A stretch of 64,000 nucleotides of DNA from Hymenobacter sp. APR13 (GTDB taxonomy: Bacteria; Bacteroidota; Bacteroidia; Cytophagales; Hymenobacteraceae), in assembly GCF_000737515.1 (NCBI RefSeq), contig NZ_CP006587.1:3033001-3097000 (forward strand). Direction: 5' to 3'. The notes below the pieces were generated by a model. It worked only from the letters and a program-made list of their open reading frames with translations, made no database searches and was not told the DNA's origin. Positions 23,725-34,740 of the stretch are shown here, piece by piece. Every line of letters begins with the position of its first letter. Position 1 is the stretch's first letter. A program made the translations under genes and the position numbers.

Positions 23725-23732
23725 TACCTTTG
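23725..23732 (+). promoter_or_regulatory. -7 promoter box TACCTTTG for dxr
   Basis: A perfect TAnnTTTG box 24 bases before the dxr ATG at 23757. It also argues against an in-frame TTG at 23730 as the start, because that codon lies inside the box. Confidence 0.65.
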
Positions 23733-23756
23733 CTTACCCCAGTATCCCGATTTTCT

Positions 23757-24923
23757 ATGCCCTCTGAATTCCCCAAACGCGTCAGTCTGCTGGGCTCCAC
23801 CGGCTCCATCGGCACCCAGGCCCTCGACGTGGTGCGCGCCCAGCCCGGGCGGTTTCTCGTTTCGGCCCTGTCGGCGCAGTCCAACGCCGACTTGCTTGTA
23901 GCGCAGGCGCGCGAGTTCCGGCCCGCCGCCGTGGTCATCGGCGACGAAGCCAAGTACCAGCAGGTGCGCGACGCCCTGGCCGGGCAGCCCGAAACCGAGG
24001 TGCTGGCCGGCGTGGCCGCCCTCACCGAAGTAGCCGCCCGCCCCGACACCGACGTGGTGCTCACGGCCATGGTGGGCTACGCCGGGCTGCTGCCCACGGT
24101 GGCCGCCATTCGGGCCGGCAAAGACATTGCGCTGGCCAACAAGGAGACCTTGGTGGTGGCCGGCCAGCTCATCACCGGGCTGGTGCAGGAGCACGGCGTG
24201 CGCCTGCTGCCCGTCGATTCCGAGCACTCCGCCATTTTCCAGTGCCTGGTCGGGGAAGAGCAGAATCCCATCGAGAAAATCATCCTCACGGCCTCGGGCG
24301 GCCCGTTTCGGGGCCGCAGCCGTGAGCAGCTGGCCCAGGTCACGAAGGCCCAGGCCCTCAAGCACCCCAACTGGGACATGGGCGCCAAAATCACCATCGA
24401 CTCGGCCTCGCTCATGAACAAGGGCCTGGAGGTGATGGAGGCCAAGTGGCTGTTTGGGCTGCGCAACGACCAGATTGAGGTAGTAGTGCATCCGCAGAGC
24501 ATCATTCACTCGCTGGTGCAGTTCGAGGATGGCTCCCTGAAGGCCCAGCTGGGGCTGCCCGATATGAAGCTGCCCATTCAGTACGCGCTGGGCTACCCGC
24601 AGCGGCTACCCAACGACTTCCCGCGCTTCCGCTTCCTCGACTACCCCCAACTCACCTTCGAGCCGGCCGATACGGCCGCCTTCCGCAACCTGGCGCTGGC
24701 GTTTGCGGCCATGGAGCGCGGCGGCAACGCCCCCTGCATCCTCAACGCCGCCAACGAAGTGGCCGTAGCGGCCTTCCTGCGCGATGAGGTCGGTTTTCTG
24801 CAAATGTCGGACGTGGTGGAGGAGTGCCTGAGCCGGGTTTCGTACCTTGCCAATCCGTCGCTCGACGACTACGTGCTTACTGACAAGGAGGCACGGCGCG
24901 TCGCGCAGGAAGTCATTGGCTGA
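23757..24923 (+). CDS. dxr: 1-deoxy-D-xylulose-5-phosphate reductoisomerase
   Basis: A 388-residue enzyme that makes 2-C-methyl-D-erythritol 4-phosphate, the first committed step of the MEP isoprenoid pathway. The NADPH site is LLGSTGSIGTQ near residue 10. Metal and substrate motifs are PVDSEHSAIFQ, TASGGPFRG, ITIDSASLMNKGLEVMEAKW (helix and metal-binding region) and HPQSIIHSLVQFEDGS. Length is normal. The start at 23757 is supported by the promoter box just upstream. Confidence 0.98.
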   Translation: MPSEFPKRVSLLGSTGSIGTQALDVVRAQPGRFLVSALSAQSNADLLVAQAREFRPAAVVIGDEAKYQQVRDALAGQPETEVLAGVAALTEVAARPDTDVVLTAMVGYAGLLPTVAAIRAGKDIALANKETLVVAGQLITGLVQEHGVRLLPVDSEHSAIFQCLVGEEQNPIEKIILTASGGPFRGRSREQLAQVTKAQALKHPNWDMGAKITIDSASLMNKGLEVMEAKWLFGLRNDQIEVVVHPQSIIHSLVQFEDGSLKAQLGLPDMKLPIQYALGYPQRLPNDFPRFRFLDYPQLTFEPADTAAFRNLALAFAAMERGGNAPCILNAANEVAVAAFLRDEVGFLQMSDVVEECLSRVSYLANPSLDDYVLTDKEARRVAQEVIG

Positions 24924-24989
24924 AGCGCGCGTAAGTGTAAAGAATAGCGGCAGACAACAGACGACACGTTTATCGTTGTTTCCGTGTTT

Positions 24990-25030
24990 CATCCGCATCA
25001 GCCACCTCATCACCGTTCACTTCATCACCT
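24990..25030 (+). repeat. TCATCACC-type low-complexity tract before rseP
   Basis: The bases 24990-25030 repeat the words CATC, CACCTCATCACC and TTCATCACC. The same kind of tract precedes the ankyrin gene and surrounds the repeat after rnhB. Confidence 0.5.
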
Positions 25031-25042
25031 AATTACTTTCCG

Positions 25043-26389
25043 TTGGAAATTCTCATCATGGCCGGGCAAATGCTGCTGGGCCTTTCCATTCTGGTTGGTT
25101 TGCACGAGTTCGGACACTTCGCAACCGCCAAATACTTTAAAATCCGGGTCGATAAGTTTTACATCTTCTTCGACTTCCTGTTTCCACTGCCGAACGTGCT
25201 CAACTTCGCGCTGGTGAAGAAAAAAATCGGCGAAACGGAGTACGGCATCGGCTGGTTTCCGCTGGGCGGCTACGTGGCCATCCACGGCATGATCGACGAG
25301 ACGCAGGACGCCGACAGCCTCGCCGCCGAGCCCCAGCCCAACGAGTTCCGGGCCAAGCCCGCCTGGCAGCGCCTGATTGTGATGCTGGGCGGCATCATCA
25401 TGAACGTCATCACCGGCGTCCTCATCTTCACGCTGCTCACCTACTCGCAGGGCGATACGTACCTGCCGGCTTCCGAGGTGCGCTATGGCATCCTGCCCAG
25501 CAAGCTGGGCGAGGAAATGGGCTTCCGCGCCGGCGACAAAATCGTGAAAATCAACGGCCGCCCCTTCACCGAGTTCAACGACGTCTACAGCCCTGACGTG
25601 ATGATGGGCTCCAACTCGTTCTACACCGTGGAGCGCCAAGGCCAGCTGGTGGACGTGCCCGTGCCGGCCAACTTCCTCGACCGCCTCTCCGACCAGGGCC
25701 CCGAGCGGTTTGTGATGCCCCGCAACCCGTTTGCCGTGGATCGGGTGAACTCCGGCAGCCCCGCCGCTGTGGGCGGCCTGCTCCCCAACGACCGGATCGT
25801 GCAGCTCGACAACAAGAAGGTGGAGTTCTTCCCCGAGTTTCAGAAAGACCTGCTGGCACGCGCCGGTAAGCCCGTGAAGCTGACCGTGGAACGCGCCGGC
25901 GCCCTGAAAACCCTAGACATCACCGTGGACGAGGAAGGCCACCTGGGCTTCTTCCCCAAGTCGCTGCTCAAGGAATCGGTGCGTTACTACTCCTTCGGCG
26001 AGTCGGTGCCGGTGGGTACGAAAAAGGCCTTTGGCGTCATCACCAACCAGATTACGGCGTTCGGCAAGATCTTCAAGGGCGAAGCTTCGTTCCGCAAGTC
26101 GGTGGGCGGCCCCTGGGAAATTGCCCAGCAATACGGCCCCACCTGGGACTGGGTGTGGTTCTGGACCATGACCGGCATGCTCTCGATGGTGCTGGCCTTC
26201 ATGAACCTGCTGCCCATCCCGGCCCTCGACGGCGGCCATGTGGTATTCCTGCTCTACGAAATGGTAGCCGGCCGCAAGCCCTCCGACCGGTTTATGGAGA
26301 ATGCCCAGAAGGTAGGCATGATGATGCTGCTTACGCTCATGGCCTTCGTGCTCATCATCAACCCCATCCTGAAGAAAATCGGGATTTAG
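25043..26389 (+). CDS. rseP: Site-2 zinc metalloprotease RseP
   Basis: A 448-residue intramembrane protease that releases sigma factors by cutting anti-sigma factors. The zinc site is LVGLHEFGHF (HExxH) at about residues 19-28, and the second metal-binding motif is LLPIPALDGGH near the C terminus. Two PDZ domains lie in between (DKIVKINGRPF and DRIVQLDNKKVEF mark them). The TTG at 25043 gives MEILIMAGQM, which matches the usual start of Bacteroidota homologues; the ATG at 25058 is the alternative. It follows dxr by 119 bp, a common pairing. Confidence 0.95.
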   Translation: MEILIMAGQMLLGLSILVGLHEFGHFATAKYFKIRVDKFYIFFDFLFPLPNVLNFALVKKKIGETEYGIGWFPLGGYVAIHGMIDETQDADSLAAEPQPNEFRAKPAWQRLIVMLGGIIMNVITGVLIFTLLTYSQGDTYLPASEVRYGILPSKLGEEMGFRAGDKIVKINGRPFTEFNDVYSPDVMMGSNSFYTVERQGQLVDVPVPANFLDRLSDQGPERFVMPRNPFAVDRVNSGSPAAVGGLLPNDRIVQLDNKKVEFFPEFQKDLLARAGKPVKLTVERAGALKTLDITVDEEGHLGFFPKSLLKESVRYYSFGESVPVGTKKAFGVITNQITAFGKIFKGEASFRKSVGGPWEIAQQYGPTWDWVWFWTMTGMLSMVLAFMNLLPIPALDGGHVVFLLYEMVAGRKPSDRFMENAQKVGMMMLLTLMAFVLIINPILKKIGI

Positions 26390-26493
26390 GCGAGTCTAAC
26401 GGATGCCCGGTGGTTGCCTGCTGTTAAAAAGGTAGCTGCCGGGTATTATTGCTTTTTTCAGAACTTGCGCCATTATTCCTTTTTGCATTTTTG

Positions 26494-27000
26494 ATGAGCA
26501 CCCTCGACGAGAGAAAGACACAGCTATTTCAGCAAACTGAGACTCAACTTCAGCAGCAAGGGTTTCGCATTGATAGGCAGGACCAGGCCCGGCCGTGGGG
26601 CGGCTTTTTCGTAATTGCGGAAGACCAGGCCCAGCAGTTTGCCGATGTCTATTTTGATAGCCTATCAGTAGATACGTTGCGCATTTCCGGCAAGCTGAGC
26701 CCTAAAATTCTGCTGGTGGCGCCGAGCAAGCGGCTGTCGTGGCAGTACCACCACCGCCGCGCCGAAATCTGGCGCGTGGTGCAGGGGCCGGTGGGCGTGG
26801 TCACGAGCAACACTGACGAAGAAGGTGAGCTTAAAACCTACCAGCCCGGCGAAATGATTACGCTGCGCCAAGGCGAGCGGCACCGTCTCGTGGGCCTGAG
26901 CGGTTGGGGCGTGCTGGCTGAAATCTGGCAGCACACCGACGCCGCGCAGCCTTCCGACGAAGACGACATCGTGCGCGTCCAGGACGACTTTGGCCGTTAG
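26494..27000 (+). CDS. Stand-alone cupin, mannose-6-phosphate isomerase type II-like
   Basis: A 168-residue protein with a single cupin barrel: RPWGGFFVIAED, SWQYHHRRAEIWRVVQG (histidine pair and glutamate metal ligands) and GEMITLRQGERHRLVGLSG, ending in DIVRVQDDFGR. This is the C-terminal isomerase half of the bifunctional mannose-1-phosphate guanylyltransferase/mannose-6-phosphate isomerase family, here alone. The ATG at 26494 (MSTLDERKTQLF) is preferred over an upstream frame start at 26449, which would add a hydrophobic stretch. It probably acts on sugar phosphates in the cytoplasm. Confidence 0.85.
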   Translation: MSTLDERKTQLFQQTETQLQQQGFRIDRQDQARPWGGFFVIAEDQAQQFADVYFDSLSVDTLRISGKLSPKILLVAPSKRLSWQYHHRRAEIWRVVQGPVGVVTSNTDEEGELKTYQPGEMITLRQGERHRLVGLSGWGVLAEIWQHTDAAQPSDEDDIVRVQDDFGR

Positions 27001-27002
27001 AA

Positions 27003-27040
27003 TCACGGATTAGCACGGATTTTAGCGGATTTCACGGATT
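27003..27040 (+). repeat. Short CACGGATT repeats
   Basis: CACGGATT occurs at 27004, 27014 and 27033, with a degenerate AGCGGATTT at about 27024, giving a period near 10 bp. It lies just after the cupin gene and before a terminator. Confidence 0.6.
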
Positions 27041-27077
27041 TTGTGGACGGAGTTGGTTTGGTTTTCCACATCACCTG

Positions 27078-27120
27078 AAACAGAAAGAGGCTTGCCAAAC
27101 GGCAAGCCTCTTTCTGTTTT
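27078..27120 (+). terminator. Bidirectional terminator between cupin gene and pgi
   Basis: AAACAGAAAGAGGCTTGCC and GGCAAGCCTCTTTCTGTTTT form a perfect 19-bp stem with a four-base loop, between convergent genes. Confidence 0.92.
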
Positions 27121-27141
27121 ACTCAGCTACTGAAACCTGCG

Positions 27142-28878
27142 TTACTCGGCGTTTAGGGCTGTGCTCAGGGCTTGTAGCAGCTTGGTTACGCCGGCTTCTT
27201 CGCCGGTGGTGCCGAGGTGCACGCGCAGGGTGCGGCGGTTGTAGTCGTGCAGGGCCTGCAGGTCGCCGGCGGCCTGGGCGTTCTGGAACGTGCCGAACGT
27301 GTACGGGCGGCCGGGCAGGTCTAGGTCCTGGGCGTGGTCGGTGGTGATTTGCAGGAACAGGCCGGTGTCGGGGCCACCTTTGTGGTACTGGCCGGTGGAG
27401 TGCAGGAAGCGCGGGCCGTAGCCCGAAGCCGTGGCAATGTGCTTGCGCTGCTGCACCAGGGCGCGCAGTTCGTCCAGCTCGGCGTTCAGGGCGGGCGTTT
27501 CCATCAGGTAGGCCTGAATGCAGAGGTAGTCGCCGGCTTTAGTCTGGTCGAAGAAGGCGCGCAACACGTCGGCGGGGGTGGCGCCCGCTACGCTGGTGTA
27601 GTAGGCCAAGCCGTCCTGCTCCAGCACCGGGGAGCTGGTCTGGGGCAGCGCGCCTTTTTCCACCACCACTTTCATCAGCTGGTCGGTGGCGGTTTTGGCG
27701 GCCTGCACGTTGGGCTGGTCGAACGGGTTGAGCTGGAGCACGGCGCTGGCTACGGCCGTGGCTACTTCCCAGCGGAAGAACTCCTGGCCTAGGTCCAGTG
27801 CATCGTGGAGCAGAATGGTGATAACCGGATGGCCCGCGGCCTGCAGCGCCGCCACTTTCCGGCGGTTCTCGGTGTCCGGCTGACCTTCGTAGCCCACGTA
27901 CACAAACACGCGGTCCTGGCCATATACCTCGGGGCCGTTGAGCGGGTCGCCAGCCAGGGGCAGGATACCTTTGTCTTCCTTGCCGGTGCTTTCAGCAATG
28001 AGCTGCTCCAGCCACAGGCCGAAGTCGGAGAGCCCGGCGGGCACCACCAGCGTGAGCTTGTCGCGGCCCTGCTGGGCCAGTACGCCCAGCGCCACGCCCA
28101 GATCCAGGCCGGGGTTGTTGGCTACGTGGCCCTCCGAGCCGCTGGCCTTCATCATGCCAATGGCGCGCTCCAGCAGCGTTTTAATGTCGATGCCATACAG
28201 CGCGGCCGGCACAAGCCCGAAGTAGGAGAGGGCCGAGAAGCGGCCGCCCACCTCCGTGAAGTTCAGGAAAATGCGGCGGTAGCCCTCGGCGGTGGCCTGG
28301 GTTACGAATTTGGAGCCGGGATCGGTGATGGCCACGAAGTTTTCGCCGGCCTTCTTACCTTTCAGCTCTTTCAGGCGGGCGTAGAAGTAGTCGCCAAACG
28401 CCAGCGGCTCGGCCGTGGTGCCCGATTTGCTGGCTACCACAAACAGGGTTTCGGTTAGCGGCACGGCGGCTTCAATCTCGCGCACCGAGCCGGGGTTGGT
28501 GGTGTCGAGCACGGACAGCGGCAGGCCGTCGGCGCTCTGCTCGAAGGCCTGCTTGAACACGATGGGCGTCATGGTGCTGCCGCCCATGCCCATCACCACT
28601 ACGTGCCGGAAGCCGGCGGCCTTCACCTCGCGGGCAAAGTCCTGGATTTCGCCCACCCGGGGCAGCATGGTTTCGGCCACGCGCAGCCAGCCCATGAAGC
28701 TGCGCAGGCTCTGCTGGGCGTCGGCGTCCTGCACCCACAGGTCGGCCTGCTTCTGCCAGAAGCCCGCCGTGAAGTTTTTGTCGTTGAATTCCTGCAGCTT
28801 GCTGTCGACAGCGGCCTGGTAGGAGCCAAGCTGCATGGTCTGGGCCGGAATAGAGGTAGAAGGAGTGTTGTGCGCCAT
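27142..28878 (-). CDS. pgi: Glucose-6-phosphate isomerase (divergent type)
   Basis: A 578-residue phosphoglucose isomerase. Sugar-phosphate sites are VVMGMGGSTMTP, VVASKSGTTAEPLAF and GGRFSALSYFGLVP. The later part has LQLNPFDQPNVQAAK and SGYGPRFLHSTGQYHKGG. These last features match the isomerase half of the fused transaldolase/glucose-6-phosphate isomerase proteins rather than the E. coli type. No transaldolase gene is adjacent. It is divergent from the DUF6702 gene, with separate -7 boxes for each. Confidence 0.93.
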   Translation of the reverse strand: MAHNTPSTSIPAQTMQLGSYQAAVDSKLQEFNDKNFTAGFWQKQADLWVQDADAQQSLRSFMGWLRVAETMLPRVGEIQDFAREVKAAGFRHVVVMGMGGSTMTPIVFKQAFEQSADGLPLSVLDTTNPGSVREIEAAVPLTETLFVVASKSGTTAEPLAFGDYFYARLKELKGKKAGENFVAITDPGSKFVTQATAEGYRRIFLNFTEVGGRFSALSYFGLVPAALYGIDIKTLLERAIGMMKASGSEGHVANNPGLDLGVALGVLAQQGRDKLTLVVPAGLSDFGLWLEQLIAESTGKEDKGILPLAGDPLNGPEVYGQDRVFVYVGYEGQPDTENRRKVAALQAAGHPVITILLHDALDLGQEFFRWEVATAVASAVLQLNPFDQPNVQAAKTATDQLMKVVVEKGALPQTSSPVLEQDGLAYYTSVAGATPADVLRAFFDQTKAGDYLCIQAYLMETPALNAELDELRALVQQRKHIATASGYGPRFLHSTGQYHKGGPDTGLFLQITTDHAQDLDLPGRPYTFGTFQNAQAAGDLQALHDYNRRTLRVHLGTTGEEAGVTKLLQALSTALNAE

Positions 28879-28967
28879 ATCGGGTCAGTTGGAATGTTGC
28901 GAGAAAAGGGGCTGATGGCGGCAGTGCCTGGCAGTAGGTGCCGGGTGAAGCCGCGCGCTGCCCGCCG

Positions 28968-28994
28968 CAAAGGTAGAGAAGCCCGTTACTTTTG
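28968..28994. promoter_or_regulatory. Back-to-back -7 boxes for pgi and the DUF6702 gene
   Basis: TACCTTTG on the minus strand (28975-28968) faces pgi, and TACTTTTG on the plus strand (28987-28994) faces the gene at 29111. The boxes lie 11 bp apart, so the two promoters must share their upstream DNA and could interfere. Confidence 0.5.
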
Positions 28995-29110
28995 CAGCCC
29001 TGCTCCTCGAAACCCGTCTGGTAGTCGCCGGCTGCCACCCGGACCCGTCTGCGCGGACTGCCTGCCCCGGCATGATTATCGCCTTGGCCGGGTTCCTGTC
29101 TTACTCTCCT

Positions 29111-29611
29111 ATGATGTTTCGTAAACTCCTGTTGTTCTCGCTGCTGCTGCTGGCCTCGCTCACGGTATGGGCGCATACCTACCACGCCAGCATCCTGGAT
29201 GTGCGCTACAACCCGGCCAAGCAGCAGCTGGAAGTGGCCCTCAAAGTCTTCACCGACGACTTCGAGGAGGCCCTGTCGGTAGGGCAGCCAACCCCCATCA
29301 GCCTCGACCAGACCCCCAAGCCACTGGTGCAACAGCTGACCACGGCCCTGCTGCGCAAGTCGCTGGCATTCGGGGCCCGGCCGGGCGAGGCGCTGCCGCT
29401 GCAGTTTCTGGGGCTGCAGAAAGAGCGGGATGCCCATTGGCTCTACTTCACCCTGAAAACCGCCCGGCCGCTTACCGGTTTCACGCTGCGCAACACGCTG
29501 CTGCTCGACCAATTCCCCGACCAGATGAACATCGTAAACCTGGAAGCTGGCGGCAAAAAGCAAAGCCAGCTGTTCCGCGACGGCGAGGAAACCCAGAAGT
29601 TCAACTGGTAG
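29111..29611 (+). CDS. DUF6702 family protein
   Basis: About 166 residues with a signal peptide (MMFRKLLLFSLLLLASLTVWA; the ATG at 29114 is equally possible). The mature start HTYHASILDVRYNPAKQQLE and the next strand VALKVFTDDFEEAL match the DUF6702 family of Bacteroidota, small secreted proteins with no known role. Later, PLQFLGLQKERDAHWLYFTL fits the same family. The gene is alone between pgi and a large inverted-repeat structure. Confidence 0.85.
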   Translation: MMFRKLLLFSLLLLASLTVWAHTYHASILDVRYNPAKQQLEVALKVFTDDFEEALSVGQPTPISLDQTPKPLVQQLTTALLRKSLAFGARPGEALPLQFLGLQKERDAHWLYFTLKTARPLTGFTLRNTLLLDQFPDQMNIVNLEAGGKKQSQLFRDGEETQKFNW

Positions 29612-29616
29612 CGGCA

Positions 29617-29862
29617 TGTAGCATAGGCTTTAGCCTGTGCCCGCTGTCGTTGCGAGCATATGGCGAATCAAGCCAGTGTCGAAGCAATCCTTCCTCTCGT
29701 GGCAGACACTTTCCTTATAGATAAGCCCTCCGGTGTTAGGTGCGTAACCTAGTGCCGGAGGGCTTTGTGCTTAATTTGCGCTTAGCGCACGGAGAGGAAG
29801 GATTGCTTCGCGCTGCTCGCAATGACACGCGCTGGCGAGCACAGGCTGAAGCCTATGCTACA
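29617..29862. repeat. Nested inverted repeats (three levels) between convergent genes
   Basis: Outer arms 29617-29640 (TGTAGCATAGGCTTTAGCCT then GTGC) and 29839-29862 are inverted with one mismatch. Middle arms include TGTCGTTGCGAGCA (29645-29658) with 29814-29827, and GAAGCAATCCTTCCTCTC (29681-29698) with 29792-29809. The middle arms are of the TGTCATTCCGAGC type. The centre holds a separate terminator hairpin (29723-29765). The whole structure fills the gap between the DUF6702 gene and the convergent OmpA gene. Confidence 0.88.
29723..29765. terminator. Terminator at the centre of the nested repeat
   Basis: AAGCCCTCCGG (29723-29733) pairs perfectly with CCGGAGGGCTT (29755-29765), and TTT or AAA-type tracts flank it weakly. 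It probably ends transcripts from the convergent genes. Confidence 0.65.
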
Positions 29863-29867
29863 TTTCG

Positions 29868-31859
29868 TTACTTCCACTCGCCGCCACCGTCGGCGGCGGG
29901 CTTCTTGCTTTCTTCGCCGTCGGGCCGGATGAGGCGGAACTCCACGCGGCGGTTGGTTTTGGCGTCTTCGTCGGTGACTTCCTCCTTCAGCGGTTTGGTG
30001 GAGCCGTAGCCGAAACTGTCGATGCGGTTGGGCTTGAGCTTGCCCTTGGTTTCGATGTAGCGCCGGATGGACTCAGCCCGCTCCTGCGAGAGCCGCTCGT
30101 TGAATTCCGGGTCGCCTTTGGAATCGGTGTGGCCCGTGATGCTGAGGCGGAACGTCGGGTGGTCGACCATGAACAGCGCAATGCGGTCCAGAATGGGCTG
30201 CATGGACGCCCGGATGTGCGACTTGTCTTGGTCGAACTCGATGTTCTGGAAAATCAGCGGCAGGCCGTAGTCAATCGAGTTGGTCATGAGCTTCATCACC
30301 GTGTCGCCTTTCAACTCAAACTTCTTCTCCAAACTAAAGAAATCGGGGCTCTGGATAATCATCACGTAGTGCGAGCCGTCAATCAGGTCGAAGTCAAACG
30401 AGCCGTCGGGCCGCAGGTACTTGGCTGCCACCTCAATGCCGTTGTCGGTATCCACAATCGTGACGATGCCGCCCAGGGGCCTGCGGCTGACGGAGTCCAT
30501 CAGCAGGCCCTCCACGTGGGTGGTGGCCAGCGGCTGCGCCTCCATCGGGAGCGGAAACGAGAAGAGGTCCAGGTTCTTCATTTCCTTTTCCTCGGAGCGG
30601 GCATAATACAGGTTCTTCGACTCGCTGTCGATGGTGAAGTAGTACTCCGAGCCCTTGCCGTTCACGAGCGGGCCAATGTTGCGGGGCTCCTGCCAGCGGC
30701 CCTGCACCCGGTAGGTTTTGTAGATGTCGAAGTCGCCGTAGTTGAGCAGCTGCCCGCGCGAGCTGAAGTACAGCACGTTGTAGAGCGGGTGGAAAAAGGG
30801 GCTCACCTCGCTTTCGCGCGTGTTCACAATCGGGCCCATGTTCAGGGCCTTGGCCCACTGCCCGTTCTTGGTTTTGTAGGTGTACCAGATATCCGACAGC
30901 CCGAAGCCGCCCAGCCTATCAGAGGCGAAATACAGCGTGTCCTCGCCGCGCGAGAGGGTGGGCTGCGAGTCCCAGGCGCCGGAGTTCACCTGGGAGCCCA
31001 GGCTCTTGGGCACGCTCCACTGCCCATCCTGGAACGTGGACGTGAACAGGTCGCAGTTGCCGTGGCAGTTGGGGCACTCGCAACGGGCGAAGTAGATGGT
31101 TTTGCCGTCTTTGGTGAAGCAGGCCGAGCCCTCGTTGTAGGGCGAGTTGATGGGCTTGGGCAGCGGCTCGGCGTCGGTCCACATTTCGCCATCCTTGCGC
31201 GACACATACAAATCCTCGTCAATCACCTGCTTGATGCCGCCGCGCACCTTGCGCTTCGACGAAAATAGCAGCATGCTGGCGTCGGGGTTCAGGGTGGGGC
31301 CGTAGTCTTCCACCGGCGAGTTCACGGCGTCGCCCATGGTGGTGAGCACGCCCTTGGGCGGGCGAAAGGCCACGATGTTCTTGCGGTACTCCACCAGCTC
31401 GTAGTACACCTTCAGCGGCACGTAGAAGTCGGCCGTTTTCTGCTCCAGTGAGTCGTAGTAGAGCTGAATCTTCTTCACGTCCTGGCGGTGGTGCTTGAGG
31501 GCCAGGCGGTAGTAGGCCTTGGCGCGCTCCTGGTCGCCTTCCTTTTCCCACAGCTGGGCCATGCGCCAGAGCATGGGCGTGTTTTTGTAGAAGTTCTCGA
31601 TGCCGAACTTGGCCACGTACGCGCCCAGCAGCACGCGCGCCTGCCGCCACTGGCGGCGCTTCTCGGCTTTCTGGATGGCCTTCAGCTCTTTCTTGTTTTC
31701 GTAAAACGCCACCCGGTTGATGTTCGGAAAGCTGGGGCTGAGGTCGGGCCGGGCGCGCACGACGCGGGTGCGGGCATTGATGCTTTTCTGGGCCTGGCAA
31801 ACCAGCGGGAAAGCCGCCAGCCACAGCAGCAGCAGCAAAGAACGAAAGGAGCAGAACAT
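29868..31859 (-). CDS. PD40 beta-propeller and OmpA-domain outer-membrane protein
   Basis: The ATG at 31859 gives 663 residues with a signal peptide (MFCSFRSLLLLLWLAAFPLV). Residues of about 25-190 look like TPR helices (ERAKAYYRLALKHH). PD40 blades follow (GPTLNPDASMLLFSS, DGKTIYFARC, DTLYFASDRLGGFGLSDIW, NVLYFSSRGQL). A small carboxypeptidase-regulatory-like domain precedes the C-terminal OmpA peptidoglycan-binding domain (ITGHTDSKGDPEFNERLSQE then RAESIRRYI). One blade has a CECPNCHGNC cluster. The protein probably links the outer membrane to peptidoglycan; homologues in Bacteroidota belong to the PorE and gliding-related groups. It is divergent from lon. Confidence 0.92.
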   Translation of the reverse strand: MFCSFRSLLLLLWLAAFPLVCQAQKSINARTRVVRARPDLSPSFPNINRVAFYENKKELKAIQKAEKRRQWRQARVLLGAYVAKFGIENFYKNTPMLWRMAQLWEKEGDQERAKAYYRLALKHHRQDVKKIQLYYDSLEQKTADFYVPLKVYYELVEYRKNIVAFRPPKGVLTTMGDAVNSPVEDYGPTLNPDASMLLFSSKRKVRGGIKQVIDEDLYVSRKDGEMWTDAEPLPKPINSPYNEGSACFTKDGKTIYFARCECPNCHGNCDLFTSTFQDGQWSVPKSLGSQVNSGAWDSQPTLSRGEDTLYFASDRLGGFGLSDIWYTYKTKNGQWAKALNMGPIVNTRESEVSPFFHPLYNVLYFSSRGQLLNYGDFDIYKTYRVQGRWQEPRNIGPLVNGKGSEYYFTIDSESKNLYYARSEEKEMKNLDLFSFPLPMEAQPLATTHVEGLLMDSVSRRPLGGIVTIVDTDNGIEVAAKYLRPDGSFDFDLIDGSHYVMIIQSPDFFSLEKKFELKGDTVMKLMTNSIDYGLPLIFQNIEFDQDKSHIRASMQPILDRIALFMVDHPTFRLSITGHTDSKGDPEFNERLSQERAESIRRYIETKGKLKPNRIDSFGYGSTKPLKEEVTDEDAKTNRRVEFRLIRPDGEESKKPAADGGGEWK

Positions 31860-31903
31860 AGCAGAATACAACACCGGAGCCGGCCGGGGGCGGCGCGGGC
31901 GGT

Positions 31904-31911
31904 CAAAAATA
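31904..31911 (-). promoter_or_regulatory. -7 box TATTTTTG for the OmpA gene, in the gap before lon
   Basis: A perfect TAnnTTTG box 44 bases before the ATG at 31859. The divergent gap 31860-32162 is very GC-rich, with CGGCCGG words. No clear heat-shock operator (CIRCE-like) was seen in it. Confidence 0.45.
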
Positions 31912-32162
31912 GGAATTTTCAGGTATACCCCGCTAGTGGCCGGCCGGGCTGCCGGAGTGGCCGGGCCGGGTGCCAGCGCGGCGCACCCGGCGGGCCCGGG
32001 GCAGGGTGGCACGGCACTTGTCAACCCTGTATATTGGGTAGCGGTGCCCGGGCGCCCCGGCCGGCCGCCGGGGTGCTGCCATTCTGGCACCGCCTGCCGC
32101 TTTTGCTCCGATCCGCGTATATGCCTTCAATTCCAGCTGCCTTTTCTTCGCCTTTCCTGCTG

Positions 32163-34622
<2,460 letters not shown>

Positions 34623-34740
34623 CAGCCAGCAGGTAGTTGGGAAGTGACCGGCAAACTCCAGGCGCGGAGTGCAATAAATGCACCGGCCCGTCCGTCTTAG
34701 CTTCTGCAACTACCTGCCAAACGCCGTATCTTGGTGCCCG

